Shown here: piece by piece, positions 41,857 through 50,466 of the stretch
Numbering within the stretch: the first letter of the stretch is position 1
Layout: each line of letters starts with the position of its first letter
Program-made: the position numbers and the translations under genes
Assembly: GCF_030811835.1 (NCBI RefSeq)
Contig: NZ_JAUSRO010000013.1
Coordinates: 62,001 to 126,000, forward strand
Direction of reading: 5' to 3'
Origin: Variovorax ginsengisoli
GTDB taxonomy: Bacteria > Pseudomonadota > Gammaproteobacteria > Burkholderiales > Burkholderiaceae_C
DNA length: 64,000 nucleotides
The notes under the pieces: model-generated
What the model saw: only the letters and a program-made list of their open reading frames with translations
Told to the model about the DNA's origin: nothing
Database searches by the model: none

Positions 41857-43110
41857 ATGAATCAAAAAGTTGCCATTCTGGGCGCCGGCATGGTCGGCGT
41901 GTCGTGCGCGCTCGAACTGCAGCGGCGCGGCTTCGATGTGACCCTTTTCGACCGCCGGGCACCGGGGTGCGAGACCTCCTACGGCAACGCCGGTGTCATC
42001 GCACGCAGCTCGCTCATGCCCTTCAACCATCCCGGGCTCTGGGGGGCGTTACCCAAGCTTTTGAAAAACCAGTCGGCCAGCTTTCGCTACGACCCGGCGT
42101 TCATGGCGAAGAATCTGCCGTGGGCGCTGTCCTTCCTGTCGAAGGCGCGTCGCGGTGCTTTCGAGGCCACCGCGACCGCGCTCGACGCCTTGATCCGTCT
42201 GTCGGCGGGCGAGCACCGGCGGCTGCTGGCCGAAGCCGGCGCCACGCATCGGTTGCGCGACAACGGCTGGATTTTTCTCTACCGCAGCGAAGCCGCATAC
42301 GCAGGCAGCCGGCTGTCGCGTGACACCTTCCACAGGTTCGGCGTGGCCCATCAGGTGCTCGATGCAGGCGAGCTGGCGGTGCTCGAGCCTGGCCTGAAAC
42401 CGATCTTCCCGCGCGCGCTCTGGATCCAGGATGCCTCGTCGGTCGACAGCCCCGGCCAGGTGGTGCAGGCCTATGCCGCGCTGTTCGCGTCTCGCGGCGG
42501 AACGATCCGCCAGGCCGAGATCGCAGGGCTCGCCCGATCCGGGGCGCCAGACCGCTGGTGCGTCACGGAGGCCAGTGGTGCGGCGCACCAGGCTTCGCAT
42601 GTGGTCCTCGCACTCGGACCCTGGAGCCGCGAATTCGCAAGCAAGGCGCTGGGCCTCTCGGTGCCGATGGCGTTCGAGCGCGGCTACCACATGCACTACG
42701 GCGCGCGCGATGGCGCTGCGCTGACGCGGCCGGTCTACGACACCGGCGGGGGCTACGTGCTGTCGCCGATGGCGCAGGGCCTGCGCCTGTCGACCGGCGT
42801 GCAGCTGACGGCGCGGGATGCGCCCAGGAACCTGGCCCAGCTCGACCTGGCCGAGCAGGCGGCCCGGCAGGCATTCCCACTGGATCTCCGGCTGGAGACC
42901 GAGGCGTGGCTCGGCAGCCGGCCGACACTGCCGGACAGCCGCCCGATCATCGACGAATGCCCTGGACGCCCCGGCCTGTGGCTCGCGTTCGGCCACCAGC
43001 ACATCGGCTTCAGCACCGGCCCGGGGACGGCGTCGCTGCTGGGCAGCCTGATGGCGGGTGATCCGTGCGCCGTGGATCCGGCACCGTTCCGTGCCGGGCG
43101 ATTTCTGTAG
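41857..43110 (+). CDS. D-amino acid dehydrogenase-like FAD oxidoreductase (DadA/DAO family)
   Basis: A 417-residue flavoprotein with N-terminal FAD site KVAILGAGMVGVSCALELQR and FDRRAPGCETSYGNAGVIAR (the SxGNAG segment typical of DadA), PWALSFLSKARRGAFEAT, and a C-terminal TLPDSRPIIDECPGRPGLWL, AFGHQHIGFSTGPGTASLLG. DadA-type enzymes deaminate D-amino acids and pass electrons to the quinone pool. Both the racemase and the saccharopine-dehydrogenase-like enzyme nearby support a role in catabolism of one imported amino acid, possibly lysine-related. Specificity is not readable. Confidence 0.87.
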   Translation: MNQKVAILGAGMVGVSCALELQRRGFDVTLFDRRAPGCETSYGNAGVIARSSLMPFNHPGLWGALPKLLKNQSASFRYDPAFMAKNLPWALSFLSKARRGAFEATATALDALIRLSAGEHRRLLAEAGATHRLRDNGWIFLYRSEAAYAGSRLSRDTFHRFGVAHQVLDAGELAVLEPGLKPIFPRALWIQDASSVDSPGQVVQAYAALFASRGGTIRQAEIAGLARSGAPDRWCVTEASGAAHQASHVVLALGPWSREFASKALGLSVPMAFERGYHMHYGARDGAALTRPVYDTGGGYVLSPMAQGLRLSTGVQLTARDAPRNLAQLDLAEQAARQAFPLDLRLETEAWLGSRPTLPDSRPIIDECPGRPGLWLAFGHQHIGFSTGPGTASLLGSLMAGDPCAVDPAPFRAGRFL

Positions 43111-43116
43111 GCTGCC

Positions 43117-43851
43117 TCAGAACTTTTCGTGCGGCAGCAGGTAGCGCCATTCGCCCGGCTGCAGGCCCGCGAGCGGCACGCGGCCCACGCGGATGCGCTT
43201 CATCGCGAGGATGCGCAGGTCGACGCTGTCGCACATCTGCGCGATCTGGCCCTGCCAGGCGCCCTTCATCGCAAAGCGCAGGCCCGTCACGCCCTCGTTC
43301 TGGCGGTTGACGCTGACCTTGGCGGGCAGCATGGCGCGCCCGTCGATCACGGGCGACTGGTTCAGTCGGTGCAACGCCTCGGGGCCGACCGGGCCGCTCA
43401 CGTCGACCATCACCTCGTATTCCATGAGGCCCGCGTCCTCGATGAGCTTGCGGGCGATGCGCGGGTCCTGCGTGAAGACGATCAACCCGCTCGCGCCGGT
43501 TTCCAGCGGCGTCAGGCATTCCTGATTGGCGAAGTGGCGCTGCAGCGTCGGGCGCTGCGAGGTGTCGGCTTCGCAGCGCTGGCCGGGCACGAGCAGTCGG
43601 GCAGGCGGTGCGTCGAAGGCGATGCCTGGCGGCTTGTGCAGCAGCAGCGTGACCACCTGCACCGGCTCGGGCCTGGCGGCCTTGTCGATCTCGACCTGCT
43701 GATGCGCGTGCACCCGCGTCTGCGGCACTTCGACCCGCGTGCCGTCGACGCGCACAGCCCCGTTCTCGATCAGCAGTTCAGCCTCGCGGCGGGAGCAGCC
43801 GGCCTGTGCGGCAACGCGCTTGGCCAGGCGTATGCCTTCTTGGTCTTCCAT
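43117..43851 (-). CDS. RsuA/RluF-family pseudouridine synthase homologue with altered catalytic motif
   Basis: A 244-residue protein with an N-terminal S4 RNA-binding domain (residues 6-55, GIRLAKRVAAQAGCSRREAE, ENGAVRVDGTRVEVPQTRV) and a pseudouridine synthase domain (about 65-240; LLLHKPPGIAF, MEYEVMVDVSGPVGPEALHR, GAWQGQIAQMCDSVDLRI, LKRIRVG-like AMKRIRVGRVPLAGL). The catalytic loop, normally GRLDxxTSGL, reads LTPLETGASGLIVFTQD: the Asp that attacks uridine is Glu117 and the preceding Arg is Pro. It may be inactive or act as an RNA-binding protein, or this branch may use Glu. The ATG at 43851 is preferred over an in-frame TTG four codons upstream. Confidence 0.85.
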   Translation of the reverse strand: MEDQEGIRLAKRVAAQAGCSRREAELLIENGAVRVDGTRVEVPQTRVHAHQQVEIDKAARPEPVQVVTLLLHKPPGIAFDAPPARLLVPGQRCEADTSQRPTLQRHFANQECLTPLETGASGLIVFTQDPRIARKLIEDAGLMEYEVMVDVSGPVGPEALHRLNQSPVIDGRAMLPAKVSVNRQNEGVTGLRFAMKGAWQGQIAQMCDSVDLRILAMKRIRVGRVPLAGLQPGEWRYLLPHEKF

Positions 43852-43859
43852 CGGTTCTT

Positions 43860-45518
43860 TCAAGGTGCGTCAGGCGCAGCGGCCTGTTCGCGGATGCGTT
43901 CGACGTGCGCCGCGAGCGAGCGTGCGGCCACGGGCCACATTCGGGACGGCACATCGGCGTAGGCGATCGGCAGCCAGTCGTCGGGCGTGCCGTCAGGGCA
44001 ATCGCGCATGGCCTGGGCAATGCGCGCCTCGCGCGCCAGGCGGTGCTGCTTCAGGCGGCCGATGGCGTCGCGCGCGGAGGCGATGGCATGGCCATGCGCG
44101 GGCAGGATGAATTCGGCCTCCCACTCGGCACAGGCAGCATCGAGCCGGTCGAGCGAGGCGAGGTAGGCGTTCATGTTGCCGTCGGGCGGGTCGATCACGG
44201 TGGTGCTGCCGTTGAGGATGTGGTCGCCGGAGAACAGCAGGCCATCTTCTTCCAGCAGCAGGCACAGGTGGTTGGCCGCATGGCCGGGCGTATGGATCAC
44301 GCGCAGCGTGTGGCCGTACGCGGACGTGCCCAGGTGCAGGCGTTCGCCATCGGCCAGCGCGCGGTCGGGCGTGAAGCGGGCGGCGGGGCGCGACGTCGGC
44401 GCCGAAGCCAGGCCGAGGATCGGCGGGGGCGTGGTGCACAGCGCCTGCAGCGGCGCGGCACCCGGGGCGTGGTCGGCGTGCGAATGCGTGCAGACGATCC
44501 AGCGGATGTCGCCACCGGCGGCCTGCCACAGGCGTTGGAGGTGGACCGGGTCGTTCGGCCCCGGGTCGATCACGAGGTAGCCGGTGGCCGCATCGCCGAC
44601 CAGGTAGCTGTTGGTGCCGGGCCCGGTCATCACGCCCGGGTTGGGGGCGGTCAGCCGCTGCACGTTTTTCAGCAGTGCGACCGGAGCCTCGCTCTGCCAG
44701 TCGAGCGCATGCACGATCTGGCCGTCGGGGCAGACCAGTGCGAGCTCGCCGTAGGGCAGGTCGTGTTCCATGTAGCGCGATTCCTTGCCGCCGAGCAAGC
44801 CCGCGCGGGGGCAGCTCACGAACAGCGGCGTCTCCCGCGAACAGGCCTGCAGTACCGCGTCGACGCTGTCATAGGCGGCCAGCCGGTCGAGCGTGCGCCA
44901 GGTCGGGAACAGCATGGCGAAAGCGCCATCGCGGTGGCGTTCGAGCGCCGCGGCCGGCCGCACCCAGACCGGCTCGAACTGCTCGGTCTCGTCAGCGGCG
45001 GGCGTCTGACCCTCGGGCATGCGCGCCACCAGGAACGGGACGTCGAAGCGCTTGGGCAGGTCACGGTCGGTGACCCAGTGCACGAAGGTGAAGACCTGCG
45101 CTGTGGCCAGCAGCAGGCCATGTGCGGCGCACTGGTCGGCAAAGGGCGCCGTGCCTTCGGCGGTACTGCGATCCATGGCGGCGATGATCTCGGGCGTGAC
45201 GGGTCGGCCTTCGGCGTCGTGGGCCAGCAGCACACCCACCTCCTCGAAGCTTTCGCGCAGCGCGGCGATGGCCTGCGTGAGCTGCAGATCGCTCTGGGTG
45301 ACGCGTCGCGTGGCCACGGCATGGGCGCGCGCGTCGTGTTCGTCGATGCGCCCGCCAGGGAACACGTAGGCGTTCGGTGCAAAGCTGGCATGGGCGGAGC
45401 GCCGCGTCATCAGCACTTCGATGCCGTCGGGCGTATCGCGCAGCAACAAGACAGTGGCAGCCGGCCGCACGGGGGCGGGCTCGCGGGGCGGGTGGATGAG
45501 CTGGGAGGGGCGGACCAT
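43860..45518 (-). CDS. Nudix hydrolase - metallo-beta-lactamase-fold fusion protein
   Basis: A 552-residue protein joining two hydrolases. The N-terminal Nudix-type domain (about 15-240) has PNAYVFPGGRIDEHDARAHA and an Ala-Leu-Arg-Glu box, IAALRESFEEVGVLLAHDA, with a long insert between the Gly and the REXXEE part as in NUDT19-like members. The C-terminal MBL domain (about 290-550) has the zinc motif THSHADHAPGAAPL near residue 345, VIHTPGHAANHLCLLLEEDG, LFSGDHILNGSTTVIDPPDGN and ILPAHGHAIAS, like the LACTB2/glyoxalase II-related group. The fusion is known in betaproteobacteria, but its substrates are not. It is immediately followed by the pseudouridine-synthase homologue and divergent from the MBL gene. 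Confidence 0.88.
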   Translation of the reverse strand: MVRPSQLIHPPREPAPVRPAATVLLLRDTPDGIEVLMTRRSAHASFAPNAYVFPGGRIDEHDARAHAVATRRVTQSDLQLTQAIAALRESFEEVGVLLAHDAEGRPVTPEIIAAMDRSTAEGTAPFADQCAAHGLLLATAQVFTFVHWVTDRDLPKRFDVPFLVARMPEGQTPAADETEQFEPVWVRPAAALERHRDGAFAMLFPTWRTLDRLAAYDSVDAVLQACSRETPLFVSCPRAGLLGGKESRYMEHDLPYGELALVCPDGQIVHALDWQSEAPVALLKNVQRLTAPNPGVMTGPGTNSYLVGDAATGYLVIDPGPNDPVHLQRLWQAAGGDIRWIVCTHSHADHAPGAAPLQALCTTPPPILGLASAPTSRPAARFTPDRALADGERLHLGTSAYGHTLRVIHTPGHAANHLCLLLEEDGLLFSGDHILNGSTTVIDPPDGNMNAYLASLDRLDAACAEWEAEFILPAHGHAIASARDAIGRLKQHRLAREARIAQAMRDCPDGTPDDWLPIAYADVPSRMWPVAARSLAAHVERIREQAAAPDAP

Positions 45519-45678
45519 CCGGGCATTATCGGCAGACGCGCGCTGGCGCGCTTTCGGCCATCGACGATGCGCCGGGCAAAAACGCATCGCGCAAGCCTCG
45601 GGCGCGACATCGCGACAAGCGCCCCTGACGCAGAATGGTGTTTTCGAGAAAAGCCGCAACGACGGCATGGAGACATCG

Positions 45679-46701
45679 ATGGTTCGTCCACTTCGCATGA
45701 AGACCGCCGCGCTGGCCACGGTGGTCGCGCTCGTCCAGGGCTGCGCGCAGCCGCCTGCACAACAGCCGCCCTCCGACGCCACCGTGGCCGACCATGTCGC
45801 GGCAGCCACCCGGGCCGCGGGCACCGACCTCGGCGCGCTGCTGACGCTGTGCAAACCTGCACCAGCCACGCGACCGGCGGATGCGGAGCTGGACCGGAGC
45901 CTCACCGCCCTCATCGCCAAGCCGCCACCGCCACCGGGCAAGGCCTTCGACAACCTCTACTTCGTCGGTGCCGACTGGGTCAGCGCCTGGGCCCTGCAGA
46001 CCTCGGACGGCATCATCCTCATCGATGCGCTGAACACACAGGTCGAGGCCGCTGCACTGATCGAAGGGGGCATGCGCAAGATGGGCCTGGACCCGGCGCA
46101 GATCAAGTACATCGTGGTCACGCACGGCCATGGCGACCACTACGGTGGCGCGCCCTACCTCGCGAAGAAGTACGGCGCGCGCGTGGTGATGAGCGAACGC
46201 GACTGGACGATGACCGAAACCCGACTCGAATTCGCCACGCCCATCTGGGGCGCTCCACCCCAGCGCGGCCCGCGCGACCTGGCGGTCCAGGACGGCGACC
46301 GCCTCACGCTGGGCGACACCAGCGTCACGCTCTACCTCACGCCCGGCCACACCCTGGGCACGATCTCGCCGGTGTTCGACGTGCGCTCGGGCGGGCAGAC
46401 GCACCGTGCCCTGCTGTGGGGCGGAACGTCCTTCAACTTCGGCAAGGACCTGCCGCGCCTGGGCAGCTACATCGATGCCACGCGGCGCATGTCGACCGTG
46501 GTCTCCGCGCAGAGGATCGACGTGCTGGTGTCGAACCACTCGGGCATCGATGGTTCGCAGGCCAAGCTGGCGGCGCTGCGGCAGCCGGGCGCAGCGGCGC
46601 GGCCCAATCCGTTCGTGCTGGGCACGCCGACGGTCGAGCGGGCGCTGAGCGTGATGGGGGAGTGCGCGCAGGCGCAGCGCGATCGTTTCGCGATGCAGTG
46701 A
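45679..46701 (+). CDS. Exported metallo-beta-lactamase-fold hydrolase (subclass B3-like)
   Basis: A 340-residue MBL-fold enzyme. The start at 45679 has GGAG six bases upstream; the ATG at 45667 has none. An N-terminal signal (MVRPLRMKTAALATVVALVQ then GC) could give a lipoprotein at Cys22. A Pro/Gln/Ala-rich linker precedes the enzyme domain. Zinc ligands: HGHGDH at 149-154 in VVTHGHGDHYGGAPYLAKKYG, His in LTPGHTLGTISP, and His in VLVSNHSGIDGSQAKL. The pattern is nearest to B3 metallo-beta-lactamase-like hydrolases, but beta-lactamase activity is not predictable; lactonase, sulfatase-like or amidase roles are possible. Confidence 0.83.
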   Translation: MVRPLRMKTAALATVVALVQGCAQPPAQQPPSDATVADHVAAATRAAGTDLGALLTLCKPAPATRPADAELDRSLTALIAKPPPPPGKAFDNLYFVGADWVSAWALQTSDGIILIDALNTQVEAAALIEGGMRKMGLDPAQIKYIVVTHGHGDHYGGAPYLAKKYGARVVMSERDWTMTETRLEFATPIWGAPPQRGPRDLAVQDGDRLTLGDTSVTLYLTPGHTLGTISPVFDVRSGGQTHRALLWGGTSFNFGKDLPRLGSYIDATRRMSTVVSAQRIDVLVSNHSGIDGSQAKLAALRQPGAAARPNPFVLGTPTVERALSVMGECAQAQRDRFAMQ

Positions 46702-46747
46702 TGCGGTGGTGGCAAGATGCACGCAATCATTGCCACATGCCCACTGA

Positions 46748-47725
46748 ATGCTGATCAACTGCGTTGTCTACGAAAACGGCACCAAGCTGGCCGACATCCC
46801 GGTCAGCCGCATCAACGAATACATCGCGCTGCCCAACTGCTTTGTCTGGGTGGCGCTGCACGACCCAGCGCCCGAGGAGATGGACGAGGTGCAGCAGGCC
46901 TTCGGCCTGCATGCGCTGGCGGTGGAAGATGCGCAGAACGGGCACCAGCGCCCGAAGGTCGAGGAGTACGGCGATTCGCTCTTCGTGGTGATGCACCTGA
47001 TCGATGCCGAGACGGCCGAGGCGCGCCACAGCATGGAAGTGGGCGAGGTCGACGTGTTCGTCGGCCACAACTACGTGGTGTCGGTGCGCAACCGCAGCAC
47101 GCACGGCTTCACCGAGGTGCGGGAGCGCTGCCAGCGCGAGCCCGAGCTGCTGAAGAATGGGCCTGGCTTCGTGCTCTATGCGCTGATGGATGCGGTCGTC
47201 GACCGCTACTTCCCCGCGATCGATGCCTTCGACGTCGAGCTCGAAGCCATCGAGGAACGCATCTTCACCCAGGGCGGCGCGCGCGAGAACATCCAGCGGC
47301 TCTATGGCCTCAAGCAACGCCTGACAGTGCTCAAGCACGCGGTGGCGCCCCTGCTGGAGGGCGCCAACCGGCTGCACGGCGGTCGCGTGCCGCAGGTCTG
47401 CATGGGCACGCAGGAGTACTTCCGCGACGTGCTCGACCACCTGAGCCGCATCAACGGCACGATCGACTCGATGCGTGACACCATCGGCACCGCCATCCAG
47501 GCCAACCTGTCGATGGTGACCATCGCCGACGGCGAGGTCACCAAGCGGCTGGCGGCCTGGGCCGCCATCTTCGCGGTGTGCACCGCCTTCGTCGGCGTCT
47601 GGGGCATGAACTTCGACCACATGCCCGAGCTGAAGTGGCGCTACGGCTATGCGATGGCGCTGGGGCTCATCGTGGCGGTGTGCGGCTACCTGTATTACCG
47701 TTTCCGCAAGGCCGGCTGGGTGTAG
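46748..47725 (+). CDS. corA: CorA-family magnesium/cobalt transport protein
   Basis: A 325-residue cation channel with a large N-terminal cytoplasmic funnel (about 1-255) and two C-terminal helices. The signature GMN is at residues 286-288 in FVGVWGMNFDHMPELKW, followed by a short periplasmic loop and GYAMALGLIVAVCGYLYYRF ending in a basic KAGWV tail. It carries Mg2+ passively into the cell as a pentamer. The start ATG is 47 bases after the MBL stop; no ribosome site stands out. The helix with EIEERIFTQ-like EAIEERIFTQGGARENIQ is typical of the willow helices. Confidence 0.93.
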   Translation: MLINCVVYENGTKLADIPVSRINEYIALPNCFVWVALHDPAPEEMDEVQQAFGLHALAVEDAQNGHQRPKVEEYGDSLFVVMHLIDAETAEARHSMEVGEVDVFVGHNYVVSVRNRSTHGFTEVRERCQREPELLKNGPGFVLYALMDAVVDRYFPAIDAFDVELEAIEERIFTQGGARENIQRLYGLKQRLTVLKHAVAPLLEGANRLHGGRVPQVCMGTQEYFRDVLDHLSRINGTIDSMRDTIGTAIQANLSMVTIADGEVTKRLAAWAAIFAVCTAFVGVWGMNFDHMPELKWRYGYAMALGLIVAVCGYLYYRFRKAGWV

Positions 47726-47746
47726 CTGCGGCCGAGGTCGCCGCGC

Positions 47747-48679
47747 TCAGCGCCCCCAGCGCAGCACCAGCGGATCGAGCCGCCGGGCGATGTCGAGCAG
47801 GCCTTTGCGCACGTCGGGGTGCATGCCCGGCCACGGATGGCGCGGCGCGTCGCAGGCGATCACGCCGCCTTCCTTCATGAGCGCCTTGGCCGCGAGGAAA
47901 CCGGCCTGCCGGTTCTCGTGGTTGATCAGCGGCAGCCAGCGCTGGTACAGCGTGAAGGCCAGGTCGGCATTGCCGGTGCGGTGCGCATGGATGATCGGCC
48001 GGATGCCGTCGGCGAAGGCGCCGCCGGTCATGGCGCCGGTGGCACCGGCGTCCAGGTCGGCCAGCAGCGTGATGGCTTCCTCGCCGTCCCACGGGCCTTC
48101 GATGGCTTCGCCGCCCAGGCGGATCAGCTCGCGCAGCTTGCTCGCCGCGCCGGGCGTCTCGATCTTGAAGTAGCTCAGCTGCTCGATCTCGGTGGCCATC
48201 TTCGCGAGGAAGGCGGCCGACAGCACCGTGCCGCTGGCCGGCGCGTCCTGCACCATGATCGGAATCGACACCGCGTCCGACAGTTGCGCATAGAACTCGA
48301 ACGTCTTTGCTTCGGGAACGCGGAATGTGGCGCCGTGGTAGGGCGGCATCACCATCAGCATGGCCGCGCCCATGGCCTGCGCGCGGCGGCTGCGCTCGAT
48401 GCACACGGTGGTGCTGAAGTGGGTGGTGGTGACGATCACCGGCACGCGGCCGGCGATGTGTTCGAGCGCGGTGCGGGTGAGCACCTCGCGCTCGTCGTCC
48501 GACAGCAGGAACTGCTCGGAGAAGTTCGCCAGGATGCAGATGCCGTCGACGCCCGAATCGATCATGAAGTCGAGGCAGCGCTTCTGGCTGGTCAGGTCGA
48601 GCGCGCCGGCTTCGGTGAAGGTGGTGGGCGCGACCGGGAAGATGCCGCGGTAGCGCGGGTTGGAGAGGGTGTGTTTCAT
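47747..48679 (-). CDS. DHDPS-family dehydratase/aldolase, likely 2-keto-3-deoxy-L-arabonate dehydratase
   Basis: A 310-residue class I aldolase-fold protein. The Schiff-base Lys172 is in EQLSYFKIETPGAASKL and the catalytic Tyr114 in MVMPPYHGATFRVPE; RYRGIFPVAPTTFTEAGALD is the N-terminus. It follows an aldonate dehydratase gene by eight bases on the same strand, so the pair is probably successive: aldonate to 2-keto-3-deoxyaldonate, then to 2-oxoglutarate semialdehyde (L-KDA dehydratase, as in the Azospirillum L-arabinose pathway). An aldolase giving pyruvate and glycolaldehyde is the main alternative. The ATG at 48679 is chosen over a TTG four codons upstream. Confidence 0.85.
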   Translation of the reverse strand: MKHTLSNPRYRGIFPVAPTTFTEAGALDLTSQKRCLDFMIDSGVDGICILANFSEQFLLSDDEREVLTRTALEHIAGRVPVIVTTTHFSTTVCIERSRRAQAMGAAMLMVMPPYHGATFRVPEAKTFEFYAQLSDAVSIPIMVQDAPASGTVLSAAFLAKMATEIEQLSYFKIETPGAASKLRELIRLGGEAIEGPWDGEEAITLLADLDAGATGAMTGGAFADGIRPIIHAHRTGNADLAFTLYQRWLPLINHENRQAGFLAAKALMKEGGVIACDAPRHPWPGMHPDVRKGLLDIARRLDPLVLRWGR

Positions 48680-48687
48680 GACGTGGA

Positions 48688-50424
48688 TCAATGCGAATGA
48701 CGGGGGACTTCCGAGCCGCGGCAGCCGACGAGGAAGTCGAAGTCGCAGCCCTCGTCGGCCTGCAGCACGTGGTCGACATACAGGCGCTGGTAGCCGCCGC
48801 GCATGCCCGGTGGCTGTGCGGCCAGCGAGCGCAGGCGCTCGGCCAGCTCCTCGTCACTGATGTCCAGGTGCAGGCGGCCACCGGCGCAGTCCAGCTCGAT
48901 GAAGTCGCCGTCGCGCACCGCGGCCAGCGGGCCGCCGTCGGCCGCCTCGGGCGCGACGTGCAGCACCACCGTGCCGTAGGCGGTGCCGCTCATGCGCGCG
49001 TCCGAGATGCGCACCATGTCCTTGATGCCCTGACGCAGGAGCTTGGGTGGCAGGCCCATGTTGCCGACCTCGGCCATGCCGGGGTAGCCCTTGGGGCCGC
49101 AGTTCTTGAGCACCATCACGCAGCTCGCGTCGATGTCGAGGTCTTCATCGACGATGCGGGCCTTGTAGTGCTCCAGGTTCTCGAACACCACCGCGCGCCC
49201 GCGGTGCTGCAGCAGCGCGGGTGTGGCCGCCGAGGGCTTGAGCACCGCGCCGCGCGGCGACAGGTTGCCGCGCAGGATGCAGATGCCGCCGTCGGCGATC
49301 AGCGGCTTGTCCAGCGGGCGGATGACCTCGTCGTTGTAGCTTGGCGCCTCGCGCACGTTGTCCCAGAGCGAGCGGCCGTTGACGGTGAGCGCGCCGGGGT
49401 GCGGCAGCAGGTCGTGCTCGCCCAGCCGGCGCAGCACCGCGGGCAGGCCGCCCGCGTAATAGAACTCCTCCATCAGGAAGCGGCCCGAGGGTTGCAGGTC
49501 GACCAGCGTCGGCGTGCCGCGGCCGATGCGCGTCCAGTCTTCCAGTTCGAGATCGACGCCGATGCGCCCGGCGATCGCCTTCAGGTGGATCACCGCGTTG
49601 GTCGAGCCGCCGATGGCCGCGTTCACGCGGATCGCGTTCTCGAAGGCTTCGCGCGTGAGGATCTTCGACAGCGTGAGGCCTTCCCTGGCCATCTCGACCG
49701 CGCGCATGCCCGACATCTGCGCGAGCACGTAGCGCCGCGCATCGACCGCCGGAATGGCTGCGTTGTGCGGCAGCGACGTGCCCAGCGCCTCGGCCATGCA
49801 GGCCATGGTGGAGGCCGTGCCCATCGTGTTGCAGGTGCCCGCGGAACGCGACATGCCTGCCTCGGCGGCAAAGAACTGGTGCTCGTTGATTTCGCCGGCC
49901 TTGAGCGACTCGTGCAACTGCCACACCGCCGTGCCCGAGCCGATGTTCTTGCCGTCCAGCTTGCCGTTGAGCATCGGTCCGCCGGTCACGACGATGGCGG
50001 GGATGTCGCAGCTCGCCGCGCCCATCAGCAGCGCGGGGGTGGTCTTGTCGCAGCCGGTGAGCAGCACCACGGCGTCGATCGGGTTGCCGCGGATGGCCTC
50101 CTCCACGTCCATGCTCGCCAGGTTGCGGGTGAGCATGGCGGTCGGCCGCAGGTTCGACTCGCCGTTGGAGAACACCGGGAACTCGACCGGGAAGCCGCCG
50201 GCTTCGGAGATGCCGCGCTTGACGTGCTCGGCGATCTTGCGGAAGTGCGCGTTGCAGGGTGTGAGTTCGGACCAGGTGTTGCAGATGCCGATGATCGGGC
50301 GTCCGTCGAACTCATGGTCGGGGATGCCCTGGTTCTTCATCCAGCTTCGGTACATGAAGCCGTTCTTGTCGGCGGAGCCGAACCATGCGGTCGAGCGCAA
50401 TTTCTTGGAGGGGGTATCCGGCAT
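48688..50424 (-). CDS. IlvD/Edd-family aldonate dehydratase (L-arabonate / D-xylonate type)
   Basis: A 578-residue Fe-S dehydratase. Cluster and metal ligand cysteines appear in GICNTWSELTPCN (Cys48, Cys57), LLTGCDKTTPALLMGAASCD (Cys125, with the Asp-Lys of the active site) and AGTCNTMGTASTMACM (Cys198). The KAIAGRIGVDLELEDWTRIGR region and GPKGYPGMAEVGNMGLPPKL fit sugar-acid dehydratases; length matches L-arabonate dehydratase (about 580). True IlvD is longer and lacks this context. It dehydrates an aldonate to a 2-keto-3-deoxy acid. Transcribed after the sugar ABC genes and before the DHDPS-like gene. Confidence 0.91.
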   Translation of the reverse strand: MPDTPSKKLRSTAWFGSADKNGFMYRSWMKNQGIPDHEFDGRPIIGICNTWSELTPCNAHFRKIAEHVKRGISEAGGFPVEFPVFSNGESNLRPTAMLTRNLASMDVEEAIRGNPIDAVVLLTGCDKTTPALLMGAASCDIPAIVVTGGPMLNGKLDGKNIGSGTAVWQLHESLKAGEINEHQFFAAEAGMSRSAGTCNTMGTASTMACMAEALGTSLPHNAAIPAVDARRYVLAQMSGMRAVEMAREGLTLSKILTREAFENAIRVNAAIGGSTNAVIHLKAIAGRIGVDLELEDWTRIGRGTPTLVDLQPSGRFLMEEFYYAGGLPAVLRRLGEHDLLPHPGALTVNGRSLWDNVREAPSYNDEVIRPLDKPLIADGGICILRGNLSPRGAVLKPSAATPALLQHRGRAVVFENLEHYKARIVDEDLDIDASCVMVLKNCGPKGYPGMAEVGNMGLPPKLLRQGIKDMVRISDARMSGTAYGTVVLHVAPEAADGGPLAAVRDGDFIELDCAGGRLHLDISDEELAERLRSLAAQPPGMRGGYQRLYVDHVLQADEGCDFDFLVGCRGSEVPRHSH

Positions 50425-50466
50425 TCTGGGTGCGTCCTGTGGGGCAAGAAGGAAAGGAAGGTGAAT

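Noticed and set aside
43852..43863. TTG start four codons before the pseudouridine-synthase homologue ATG
   Set aside because: The S4 domain begins normally after the ATG at 43851, and the TTG has no ribosome site.
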